From NCBI GenBank assembly GCA_947476745.1, contig CANJRG010000001.1:124001-188000 (forward strand): DNA of 64,000 nt, written 5' to 3'. Numbering within the stretch: position 1 is the first letter of the stretch; each line of letters opens with the position of its first letter. The DNA is from Acidimicrobiia bacterium (GTDB taxonomy: Bacteria; Actinomycetota; Acidimicrobiia; Acidimicrobiales; CAIXPF01). The notes under the pieces were generated by a model. That model was not told the origin of the DNA, made no database searches, and saw only the letters and a list, made by a program, of their open reading frames with translations. This document shows, one piece after another, positions 17,793 to 25,158 of the stretch. Made by a program: the position numbers and the translations under genes.

Positions 17793-18734
17793 TCAGGAGC
17801 TCCGGGTCCAGGGCATGCCCACACCGGGCCGCGGCCGCTCCCGCAGTACGTCCCGGCGGAACCGGAACAGCTCAGCAGGCCGGCCCCCGCTCGGTGCGAG
17901 CAGGCCGGTTCCCTCCACCAGGCCCGCACCCTCGACGAGGCGGCGGAAGTTCTGCTTGTGCAGGCGAACCCCCGACAGCGCCTCCACCAAGCGTTGCAGG
18001 GCCAGCAACGTGAACGCCGCCGGCAACAACTCGAAGACCACCGGCCGGTAGGTCAGCTTGCCGCGCAACCGGCCCAGGGCGGTGGCCACGATGCGGCGGT
18101 GGTCGCCCTCTAGCGCCACCGACTCGGCCAGCGGCCCCGGTCCGTGGGGCGATTCCGCCAACAGCCCGATCTCGTAGAGCAGCTCATAACGCTCGAGGAC
18201 CCGCACGCCGTCCCAGGGCACCCCGCCGAGGCCGAACACCACCTGGGCCCGCTCCTCGCGCAGCTCGGCCTCAGCTGCGTTCGGGGAGGCGGCGACCCAG
18301 CCATCCAGCGCCGGTTCGATCACCTCGTCGATCACCGCCGGACGGCCCTCGCGGTGGTCCTCCCAGGGGTACAGGTCGTACCAGTCGACCCAGGCCGCGG
18401 AGGCCTGCGGCGGCGGCAGCTCGCGTACCAACGCCAGGTAGGCGATCGACAGCACCTGGGCGTCGCCGGCATCGAACCCCGACGGCACGGCCCGCGCGGC
18501 GTCGCCGAAGGTGTATAGCTGCTCGGCGTAACCGACCTCGAGGCCCGTCTCGTGGCGCACGAACCGGCGCAAGGACAGCTCGAGCGTGCGGTCGTCGAGC
18601 TCGAGCAGGCCCGACGGCAGCCGCGACCCTTCGCCGGGCAGGCCCACGGTGAGGACCTTCGGGCGTTCGTCGGTGACCGCCACGATCACCGCGTCGAGAC
18701 CGACCCGGAACTCGGGACCTCGACGATCGGACAC
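17793..18734 (-). CDS. nrtR: NrtR-type transcriptional regulator of NAD metabolism (Nudix-like plus winged helix)
   Basis: This 313-residue protein has an N-terminal Nudix-fold domain (about 8-150) and a C-terminal winged-helix domain (about 225-300) with the family-typical GRLRGKLTYRPVVFELLP and LHKQNFRRLVEG segments. In active Nudix enzymes the box contains REUxEExGU. Here that stretch reads RRFVRHETGL, missing key acidic residues, as in NrtR repressors that sense ADP-ribose or NAD-derived ligands rather than hydrolyse them. Its position 2.6 kb from nadA and the palindromes before nadA support a local regulator-target pair. The GTG start lacks a Shine-Dalgarno sequence and has a TAGCGT box 6 nt upstream. 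Confidence 0.85.
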   Translation of the reverse strand: MSDRRGPEFRVGLDAVIVAVTDERPKVLTVGLPGEGSRLPSGLLELDDRTLELSLRRFVRHETGLEVGYAEQLYTFGDAARAVPSGFDAGDAQVLSIAYLALVRELPPPQASAAWVDWYDLYPWEDHREGRPAVIDEVIEPALDGWVAASPNAAEAELREERAQVVFGLGGVPWDGVRVLERYELLYEIGLLAESPHGPGPLAESVALEGDHRRIVATALGRLRGKLTYRPVVFELLPAAFTLLALQRLVEALSGVRLHKQNFRRLVEGAGLVEGTGLLAPSGGRPAELFRFRRDVLRERPRPGVGMPWTRSS

Positions 18735-18740
18735 CTCACC

Positions 18741-18746
18741 ACGCTA
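18741..18746 (-). promoter_or_regulatory. Putative leaderless -10 box TAGCGT for nrtR
   Basis: On the minus strand TAGCGT ends 6 nt before the GTG of nrtR, without a ribosome-binding site between them. No copy of the TRCTC palindrome is visible here, so autoregulation through that motif is not supported. Confidence 0.55.
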
Positions 18747-18821
18747 GGGCCTGGCCGGCCCGGCGACCTCCTCCGTCCCCGCCGGCCCCAGGCCGGGCTG
18801 TGCCCGCCTACGGCGGGTGAC

Positions 18822-18827
18822 TACGCT
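18822..18827 (+). promoter_or_regulatory. Putative leaderless -10 box TACGCT for the enoyl-CoA hydratase
   Basis: TACGCT ends 7 nt before the GTG at 18835. This favours 18835 over the in-frame GTG at 18817, which lies upstream of the box. Confidence 0.55.
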
Positions 18828-18834
18828 GCGGCCC

Positions 18835-19587
18835 GTGTCGAGACTGCTGGTAGACATCACCGATCGGGTGGCTACGGTCACCATCAACGACCCCAAGCGG
18901 CGCAATGCGTTCGACCTCTCGATGTGCGACGAGGTCAAGGAGGCCTTCGACGGCCTCGACGCCAACGCTGACGTGGGGGCCATCGTCATCACCGGCGCGG
19001 CGCCTGCGTTCTGCGCCGGCGCCGAGCTGACCCACCTCGGGACCTCCTCCCGAGACGGCCTGCTGGCCATCTACGAGGGGTTCCTCCGCGTCGGTCGCAG
19101 CCCGAAGCCGACCATCGCCGCCGTCAACGGCGCCGCAGTCGGGGCCGGGATGAACCTGGCGCTGATCACCGACCTGCGCATCGCCGGGACCAGCGCTTCG
19201 TTCGACTCGCGGTTCCTGCAGCTCGGCATCCACTCCGGTGGCGGCCACACCTGGATGCTGCGACGCCTCGCCGGTCCCGAGGTCGCCTTCGCCATGGACC
19301 TGTTCGGGGAGATCCTCGACGGCCGGGCCGCCGAGCGGGTCGGGCTGGTCTGGCGCTGTGTCGAGGACGACCAGCTCCTGCCGACCGCCCAGGAACTCGC
19401 TGCCCGGGCCGCTGCCGGGCCGCCCGAGCTCGTGCGCCGGTTCAAGCAGTCCTTGCGGATGGTGGCGTCGATCGACAACCAGGTCGACGCCATGTACTAC
19501 GAGCTCGAGCACCAGGCCTGGTCGACCGACCAGCCGGAGTTCCAGGCCAACCTGGCCAAGCTCCGGGCCCGGATCTCCTCCCGCTGA
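18835..19587 (+). CDS. Enoyl-CoA hydratase/isomerase (crotonase) family protein
   Basis: This 250-residue crotonase-fold protein has VTINDPKRRNAFDLSM at the N terminus, the first oxyanion-hole segment APAFCAGAELTHLG, and the second in AAVNGAAVGAGMNLAL. The usual catalytic Glu positions after the second loop (DSRFLQLGIHSGGG) do not show the canonical Glu pair clearly, so hydratase versus isomerase activity is uncertain. It probably acts in acyl-CoA breakdown. A strong hairpin follows the gene. Confidence 0.85.
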   Translation: MSRLLVDITDRVATVTINDPKRRNAFDLSMCDEVKEAFDGLDANADVGAIVITGAAPAFCAGAELTHLGTSSRDGLLAIYEGFLRVGRSPKPTIAAVNGAAVGAGMNLALITDLRIAGTSASFDSRFLQLGIHSGGGHTWMLRRLAGPEVAFAMDLFGEILDGRAAERVGLVWRCVEDDQLLPTAQELAARAAAGPPELVRRFKQSLRMVASIDNQVDAMYYELEHQAWSTDQPEFQANLAKLRARISSR

Positions 19588-19595
19588 CCGCATCG

Positions 19596-19624
19596 GGTGA
19601 GGTCCGACCCGTCCGGACCTCACC
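19596..19624. terminator. Hairpin terminator after the crotonase gene
   Basis: A perfect 11-bp stem, GGTGAGGTCCG with CGGACCTCACC, encloses a 7-nt loop. There is no T tract, as is common in GC-rich actinobacteria. It separates the crotonase gene from the pilus operon. Confidence 0.75.
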
Positions 19625-19685
19625 TGGATTCGGTAGAAATCGCGAACCATTGAGGTAGCGCCCAGGTCGCGCCGATAGAGCGTCC

Positions 19686-20501
19686 ATGGGAGTCAGACGG
19701 AAGCTCATCGGCGTGGTGCTCGCGGTGGTCTTCGCCGTTGGGGGAACCTTCCTGGTTCTCGGTGCCGGCAAGTCCGACGACAAGGCGGCGACGAACCGCC
19801 AACAGGTCCCGATGCTGGTCGTGACCAAGTCCGTGTCGGCCGGCACCTCGGTGTCCACGCTGGGCGAGACCGGTTTGGTGGCGGTGCGGCTGGTCGATGT
19901 CGAGTCCAAGAACGTGGACTCGCTTGTCGCCGTCGCCAATCTGCAGGCGTACAAGGGTCTGGTCCTCAAGTCCGATCTCGCCACCAACGATCCGCTTCTC
20001 AGCTCGTCGTTCATCGAGCGCGGCAGCCTGTCGTTGGCGGCCGGGGGCGTGGAGGTCCCGCCGGACCTGCTGCAGCTCAGCTTCTCACTCGAACCGCAGC
20101 GGGTGCTCGGTGGCTCGCTGCGTCCCGGTGACCGGGTCGCCGTTGTCGCCTCCTTCGCCGCCGGAGCAACAGCCACACCCGCGGCCACGCCGGCCAAGTC
20201 CTCCGCCCAGACCCACATCGTGCTGCAGAAGGCCCTCGTCGCCAACGTGCAGCTGTCGAACCTGGCGCCGGTCAACGACCGGACGGCGTCCACCGACAGC
20301 GCTCCGGCAGTCGTGGGGAACTACACCGTCACCCTGGCGCTGTCCGCCGCGGACACCGAACGGCTCACCTTCGCCCTCGAGAACGGCTCGTTGTGGCTGG
20401 CCAAGCAGCCGGCAACCGCGGACGGCGCCGATTCTCGCATCTGGGAAGCCGAGGACGTGCTCGCCGACCCGGTCACCGACTACGCCCCCCAGATGTCGTG
20501 A
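19686..20501 (+). CDS. cpaB: Flp pilus assembly protein CpaB/RcpC
   Basis: This is the first gene of the Flp/Tad pilus operon, 271 residues. An N-terminal membrane anchor (about residues 7-27, LIGVVLAVVFAVGGTFLVLG) is followed by a SAF-like region (VLVVTKSVSAGTSV to about residue 120) and a C-terminal domain with LRPGDRVAVVASF. CpaB proteins sit at the envelope and are thought to link the pilus to the cell wall or secretion channel. An Ala/Thr/Pro linker lies near residues 160-175. The stop overlaps the next start by one base. Confidence 0.85.
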   Translation: MGVRRKLIGVVLAVVFAVGGTFLVLGAGKSDDKAATNRQQVPMLVVTKSVSAGTSVSTLGETGLVAVRLVDVESKNVDSLVAVANLQAYKGLVLKSDLATNDPLLSSSFIERGSLSLAAGGVEVPPDLLQLSFSLEPQRVLGGSLRPGDRVAVVASFAAGATATPAATPAKSSAQTHIVLQKALVANVQLSNLAPVNDRTASTDSAPAVVGNYTVTLALSAADTERLTFALENGSLWLAKQPATADGADSRIWEAEDVLADPVTDYAPQMS

Positions 20502-22576
20502 TGGCCGACGCCCCGCTCTCCGATGACGACGCCGCGGCGCTCGCCGCGGCGCTCGGTGGTCTGGCCGACCCCGGCGCCGATCCGTTCGACCATCTGCCGC
20601 CCCGCCGCCCGACGTTGTCGCGGCTGTGGTCGACGGACGCGACGGTCCCGACCGGGCCTGCCCGACCCGCCATGCCGGTCGTGCCACCCATGCCTGCCGG
20701 ACCCGCCATGCACGCTGCCCCGACGATGCCGACCGTTCACGGGCAGCCGGTCGCGCCGACAGTCCCGACGATGGGCCACGGACCGGGCAGGCCACCCGCC
20801 GCAGCGGGCGCCAGCCACCAGCCGGGCACACCGACCCTCGGGCCCGGCCAGTGGGCCCCTCCCCCGGCGGCGATGCGCCCCGATCCGATCTCTCCGACGA
20901 CGGCCGACGCGGCCCGCCGGCCCGACCTACCGCCGCCGCCGACGCGCTACGCACCCCCAGCGCCCCGACCTGGGCCGGCTCGGGGCACTACCCCGCCGCC
21001 CCCGCCGCCGTTCCGTAACGGCCCGGCCGCCCCCCCGCCGCCGTTCCGTAACGGCCCGGCCGCCCCCCCGCCGCCGTTCCGGCCCGGCGCCACCCCCGCA
21101 CCGAACCCGGCGCCCGTCGCCGGGCCGGGCATGCCGGCGGGCCCTGCGCCGATGGCCGTGGCCGGGTTGCGTGCACCGGGCGAGCTGCTCGGGCCGGATG
21201 GCCCCCCGATGGGTGCGTACCCGATCCACAAGATCGAAGACGTCGAGGCGGTGAAGGATCGGGCCCGCACCTCGTTGATCGACGGCCTCGGTGCCCGCCT
21301 GTACGACCCGTCACTCACCGAAGAGGCGATGACGGAGCTGGTCGCGGCGCACCTGGCGACCTTCTTCTCCATGGAGACGAACATCCTGGTCCCCGAGGAG
21401 CAGGTGCGCATCACCCAGGAGATCACCGACGACCTGCTCCGCCACGGTCCCATCGAACCGTTCCTGGCCGATCCCAGCATCGGCGAGATCATGGTCAACG
21501 GCGCCAAGCACATCTACGTCGAACGCCATGGCAAGCTGGTGCTGACCCGGGCACAGTTCCGTGACGACGCCCAGCTGCGCCGGGTCATCGAACGCATCGT
21601 CGGCCGGGTCGGTCGCCGGATCGACGAGTCCTCACCGATGGTCGATGCGCGCCTGCCCGACGGTTCGCGGGTCAACGCCGTCATCCCGCCGCTCGCAGTG
21701 GACGGGCCGACGTTGACGATCCGGAAGTTCACGGCCGACGGGTTCACCATCGAAGACCTGATCCGGACCCGTAGCGTCACCCCCGAGGTGGCAGTATTGC
21801 TGGAGATCTGCGTCCGTGGACGGCTCAACATCCTCGTCTCGGGGGGCACCGGTTCCGGCAAGACCACGCTGTTGAACATCCTGTCGTCGTTCATCCCTTC
21901 CGACGAGCGCATCGTGACCATCGAGGACGCCGTCGAGTTGCGCCTGCGTCAGCCCCACGTGATCCGCCTCGAGAGCCGACCGGCCAACATCGAGGGCAAG
22001 GGCGCGGTCCACATCCGCGACCTGGTCCGCAACTCGCTGAGGATGCGGCCCGACCGCGTCGTGGTGGGCGAGTGCCGCGGCGGCGAGACCCTTGACATGC
22101 TCCAGGCCATGAACACCGGCCACGACGGGTCGCTGTCGACGCTGCACGCCAACAGCCCACGCGACACCCTGTCGCGTATCGAGACCATGGTGCTGATGTC
22201 CGGCATGGAACTTCCGATCCGGGCCATCCGCGAGCAGGTTGCCTCCGCCGTCGACCTGATCGTGCACACGTCACGCCTGCGCGACGGTTCCCGCCGGGTC
22301 ACCCACGTCTCGGAGGTGGTGGGCATGGAGGGCGACACCATCACGATGAACGACGTGTTCCTGATGCAGGAGTACGGCGAGGTCGACCAGTACGGGCTGT
22401 TCACCGGTACCCTCAAGCCCACCGGCATCCGGCCGGTGTTCACCGAACGTCTCGCCGAGCACGGCATCCACGTACCCACCGAGGTCTTCGGCGACATCTA
22501 CGGCGCCCCGCAGCGCGGCACCCCGCAGCGCGGCACCCCGCAGCGCGGCACCCCGCAGGCGGGCGGCCGGTCGTGA
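20501..22576 (+). CDS. tadA: Flp pilus assembly ATPase TadA/CpaF with a long proline-rich N terminus
   Basis: This secretion ATPase of the VirB11/PulE superfamily powers Flp pilin polymerisation. It is 691 residues, against roughly 430-520 usually. The extra 235 residues at the N terminus are Pro/Ala-rich and probably disordered, with a 33-bp DNA repeat giving PPPPFRNGPAA copies. The ATPase part begins near residue 240 (KIEDVEAVKDRAR), with Walker A GGTGSGKTT near residue 450, an Asp box IVTIEDAVELRL, a His box TGHDGSLSTLHANSP and Walker B-region RPDRVVVGECRG. The C terminus carries QRGTP repeats. The ATG overlaps the cpaB stop. Confidence 0.95.
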   Translation: MADAPLSDDDAAALAAALGGLADPGADPFDHLPPRRPTLSRLWSTDATVPTGPARPAMPVVPPMPAGPAMHAAPTMPTVHGQPVAPTVPTMGHGPGRPPAAAGASHQPGTPTLGPGQWAPPPAAMRPDPISPTTADAARRPDLPPPPTRYAPPAPRPGPARGTTPPPPPPFRNGPAAPPPPFRNGPAAPPPPFRPGATPAPNPAPVAGPGMPAGPAPMAVAGLRAPGELLGPDGPPMGAYPIHKIEDVEAVKDRARTSLIDGLGARLYDPSLTEEAMTELVAAHLATFFSMETNILVPEEQVRITQEITDDLLRHGPIEPFLADPSIGEIMVNGAKHIYVERHGKLVLTRAQFRDDAQLRRVIERIVGRVGRRIDESSPMVDARLPDGSRVNAVIPPLAVDGPTLTIRKFTADGFTIEDLIRTRSVTPEVAVLLEICVRGRLNILVSGGTGSGKTTLLNILSSFIPSDERIVTIEDAVELRLRQPHVIRLESRPANIEGKGAVHIRDLVRNSLRMRPDRVVVGECRGGETLDMLQAMNTGHDGSLSTLHANSPRDTLSRIETMVLMSGMELPIRAIREQVASAVDLIVHTSRLRDGSRRVTHVSEVVGMEGDTITMNDVFLMQEYGEVDQYGLFTGTLKPTGIRPVFTERLAEHGIHVPTEVFGDIYGAPQRGTPQRGTPQRGTPQAGGRS
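21008..21080. repeat. 33-bp tandem repeat in tadA
   Basis: Two full 33-bp units beginning CCGTTCCGTAACGGCC and a partial third encode the repeated PPPPFRNGPAA segment in the disordered part of TadA. Confidence 0.8.
22511..22555. repeat. 15-bp tandem repeat at the 3' end of tadA
   Basis: Three identical copies of CAGCGCGGCACCCCG encode QRGTP three times at the extreme C terminus of TadA. Perfect identity suggests recent expansion. Confidence 0.9.
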
Positions 22577-23529
22577 CCATGCTCGTCGGCGGCGGCCTGC
22601 TGGTCGTCGCGGTCCTGGCGCTCGTGGTCACCTTCCGGGGTGGCGACCGCGGCGAGAGCGCGGCCTTCGGCCTCGGCGTACTCGAGGGTACCGACGGCCG
22701 ACCGCGAACGCACCGCCTCAGCTCGGCCTCGGCCCGTGACGTGCACCGGTTGCTCGCGGACACCCTCGAGAACCGTATCAACGCCAACCGACGCCAGGGA
22801 CTGGCCCTGAGCCTGGAACGGGCCGGCAGCAACATGAAGCCCGGCGAATGGCTGGTACTCACGCTGGCATTCGGGGTGGCCGCGTTCCTGGCGGTGACCG
22901 CCCTCGTCGGACCGTCCCTGGGCTTCGTGGCCGGCGGGTTCGGCGTGCTGGCGAACCATCTCCGGCTGTCGCGGCAGATCCATCGGCGCGAGGCGGCCTT
23001 CAGCGCGCAGCTGAGCGAGTCGTTGCAGCTGATGTCCGGCAGCCTGCGCGCCGGGTTGAGCCTGGCCCAGACCATGCACAACCTCGTCACCGATTCTCCC
23101 TCGCCCTCCTCCGAGGAGTTCCGCCGGGTGATGACCGAGACCCGGCTCGGACGCGACATCACCGAGGCGCTCTACGCCCTCGCCGAGCGCATGCACAGCG
23201 ACGATTTCGCCTGGGTGGTCGGCGCCGTCGACATCAACCGCACCACCGGCGGGGACCTCGCGGTGATCCTCGACCGGGTGTCGGACACCATCCGCCAACG
23301 GGAACGCCTCCGGGGACAGGTCCGTGCGCTCTCGGCGGAGGGGCGCCTGTCGGGTGTGGTGGTCGGCCTGCTGCCGCCCGGCGTTTTCGGCTTCGTCTAT
23401 CTCACCAACCGGCCGTACCTCACCCCGTTCTTCGAAACCGGGCGAGGGCGCCTGCTGTTAGGCATGGCCGTGGCGCTGCTGGTGACCGGCGGGCTGTGGC
23501 TGCGCAAGTTGTCCAGGCCCACGTCCTGA
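22573..23529 (+). CDS. tadB: Flp pilus inner-membrane platform protein TadB
   Basis: This 318-residue type II secretion F-family protein works with TadC as the membrane platform for TadA. There is one N-terminal membrane segment (3-20), a pair near 95-125, the GSPF-like cytoplasmic domain (SLQLMSGSLRAGLSLAQTM through IRQRERLRGQVRALSAEGR), and two C-terminal segments. The GTG start overlaps the tadA stop as GTGA. Codon 296 (23458-23460) is TTA, the rare Leu codon read by the tRNA at 9991. Confidence 0.92.
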   Translation: MTMLVGGGLLVVAVLALVVTFRGGDRGESAAFGLGVLEGTDGRPRTHRLSSASARDVHRLLADTLENRINANRRQGLALSLERAGSNMKPGEWLVLTLAFGVAAFLAVTALVGPSLGFVAGGFGVLANHLRLSRQIHRREAAFSAQLSESLQLMSGSLRAGLSLAQTMHNLVTDSPSPSSEEFRRVMTETRLGRDITEALYALAERMHSDDFAWVVGAVDINRTTGGDLAVILDRVSDTIRQRERLRGQVRALSAEGRLSGVVVGLLPPGVFGFVYLTNRPYLTPFFETGRGRLLLGMAVALLVTGGLWLRKLSRPTS

Positions 23530-23542
23530 TGGAGGAGGCGTC

Positions 23543-24472
23543 ATGAACCAGTTACTCGGCCTGCTCGTGCTCGGTAGCTCGCTCCCCCTGCTGTGGCTGG
23601 CGCTGCGCCGCAACCACCGCGACAACGGCGATGTCAGCTTCGCCGAGTTCGGCCATCGCACCGACGACGCCCAGGCCGCCGTGGACCTCCACGAGGTCAT
23701 GCTGCGGGCGCGCACCGTGCCCCGCCTGATGCGGCCGCTGATCGAGTCGCTGGGCCAGACGCTGCAGCGGGTGGCACCGAGCGGGATCGCGGCGGGTATC
23801 GAGCGATCGATCTACCTGTGCGGTCTGCAGGGCCGGGTCACGGTCACCACGTTGCTGGTCGCCAAGTTCGCCTCGACCGTCGCGGGCATCGGCATCGGCC
23901 TGCTCTGCATGGTCTCCTTCGACGGGATCCTCCAACCGGTCCTGGCGGTGGGATCGGTGGTCGTCGGCTTCGCGGCGGTCAACGTGGTGCTCAACGGCCG
24001 CGCCGCTCGCCGCCAGACCGAGATCCGCAACAGCTTGCCCGACGTCTTGGACCAGATGTCGGTGTGTGTCGAGGCCGGGCTGGGCTTCGACGCCGCCATG
24101 CTGCGCGCCGCCAAGACCGCCGGTGGTCCGCTGGCCGAGGAACTCGGCCGTACCATCCAGGACATCCGCCTCGGCGCCTCGCGCTCCGCGGCCCTCACGG
24201 CGATGATGGACCGCTCCGACGTACCGGAGATCCGCTTCTTCGCCCGGGCATTGATGCAGGCCGAGAAGACCGGCGTGCCCATCGCCCGGGTGCTGCGGAT
24301 CCAGTCCGAGGACGCACGCGAGCGACGCCGACAGCAGGCCGAGGAGCAGGCCATGAAGCTGCCGGTGAAGATGCTGGGGCCACTGATGCTGTGCATCCTG
24401 CCCGCGCTGTTCATCGTCGTGCTCGGGCCCGCCATCATGAGTCTGATCGACACCGGCCTCACCGGCGGCTGA
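23543..24472 (+). CDS. tadC: Flp pilus inner-membrane platform protein TadC
   Basis: This 309-residue partner of TadB has the same F-domain pattern: NSLPDVLDQMSVCVEAGLGFDAAM, a SEDARERRRQQAEEQAMKLP helix, then LGPLMLCILPALFIVVLGPA as the last membrane segment. Further membrane stretches lie at the N terminus and near residues 105-150. GGAGGAG lies 7 nt before the ATG and 13 nt after tadB. Confidence 0.92.
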   Translation: MNQLLGLLVLGSSLPLLWLALRRNHRDNGDVSFAEFGHRTDDAQAAVDLHEVMLRARTVPRLMRPLIESLGQTLQRVAPSGIAAGIERSIYLCGLQGRVTVTTLLVAKFASTVAGIGIGLLCMVSFDGILQPVLAVGSVVVGFAAVNVVLNGRAARRQTEIRNSLPDVLDQMSVCVEAGLGFDAAMLRAAKTAGGPLAEELGRTIQDIRLGASRSAALTAMMDRSDVPEIRFFARALMQAEKTGVPIARVLRIQSEDARERRRQQAEEQAMKLPVKMLGPLMLCILPALFIVVLGPAIMSLIDTGLTGG

Positions 24473-24475
24473 GCG

Positions 24476-25072
24476 ATGCCGGCCATCCGCACCGATGGCG
24501 ACCCGCGCCGGCTCGAGGCCTTCCTGCCCCGCCGGGACCGCCACTATCTGGCCGTCACGGCTGCCGTGGCGCTCGGCGGCGGCGCCGTGCTGCTCGCTGC
24601 TGCGCCCTCGGCGTGGTTGTGGCCGGCCCTCGCCGGGTTCGCCCTCTGCTCGGCCCTGATCGGCGCCGGTGACGCCGTCACGCAACGCATTCCGAACCTG
24701 CTCAACCTCACGGCGCTGTGCAGCACCGTTCCTCTGCTGGCTCTAGCCGTCGGCGGCCGGTCCGGTTCACCGGCAGGCGCAGTCAGCGGCGCCGCGGCGG
24801 CCTTCGCCGTCTACTTCGGGCTGTGGTTGGTGGCCCCCTCGGGAATGGGCTTGGGCGATGTGAAGCTGGCGCCCTACCTCGGCGCCCACCTAGGCCTCTT
24901 CGGCCTGTCCTGCTGGTGGCACGGGATGTTCTACGGGGTGGCCGTGCAGGGAGTCGTCGTCGCCATCGGCCTGGCCACCGGCCGCTTGCGACGCGGCGAC
25001 CGGCTCGCGCACGGCCCGGCGATGTGTCTCGGCGCCGCGGCTGCGCTGCTCGAGGCGCTGCTCACCCACTGA
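24476..25072 (+). CDS. tadV: Prepilin peptidase (A24 family, TadV-like)
   Basis: This 198-residue polytopic aspartic peptidase should cleave the Flp prepilin leader at the inner face of the membrane. The two catalytic Asp residues are visible in GAGDAVTQRIPN (about residue 64) and GMGLGDVKLAP (about residue 126). No N-methyltransferase domain is present, as usual for TadV. The start lies 3 bases after tadC, so it is the last gene of the operon. Confidence 0.9.
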   Translation: MPAIRTDGDPRRLEAFLPRRDRHYLAVTAAVALGGGAVLLAAAPSAWLWPALAGFALCSALIGAGDAVTQRIPNLLNLTALCSTVPLLALAVGGRSGSPAGAVSGAAAAFAVYFGLWLVAPSGMGLGDVKLAPYLGAHLGLFGLSCWWHGMFYGVAVQGVVVAIGLATGRLRRGDRLAHGPAMCLGAAAALLEALLTH

Positions 25073-25117
25073 GGGACCGCCGAGCCGCCGGACCGTCGAG
25101 CTATTCGGGGAACGGGT

Positions 25118-25133
25118 GCGGCGGATCCGCCGC
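25118..25133. other. 16-bp perfect palindrome between convergent genes
   Basis: GCGGCGGATCCGCCGC is a perfect palindrome without a loop, located between the convergent ends of the prepilin peptidase and glycosyltransferase genes. It may help stop transcription, but its form is not that of a classical terminator. Confidence 0.35.
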
Positions 25134-25158
25134 CAACGGGCTCGGAACGGCCCCGTCG

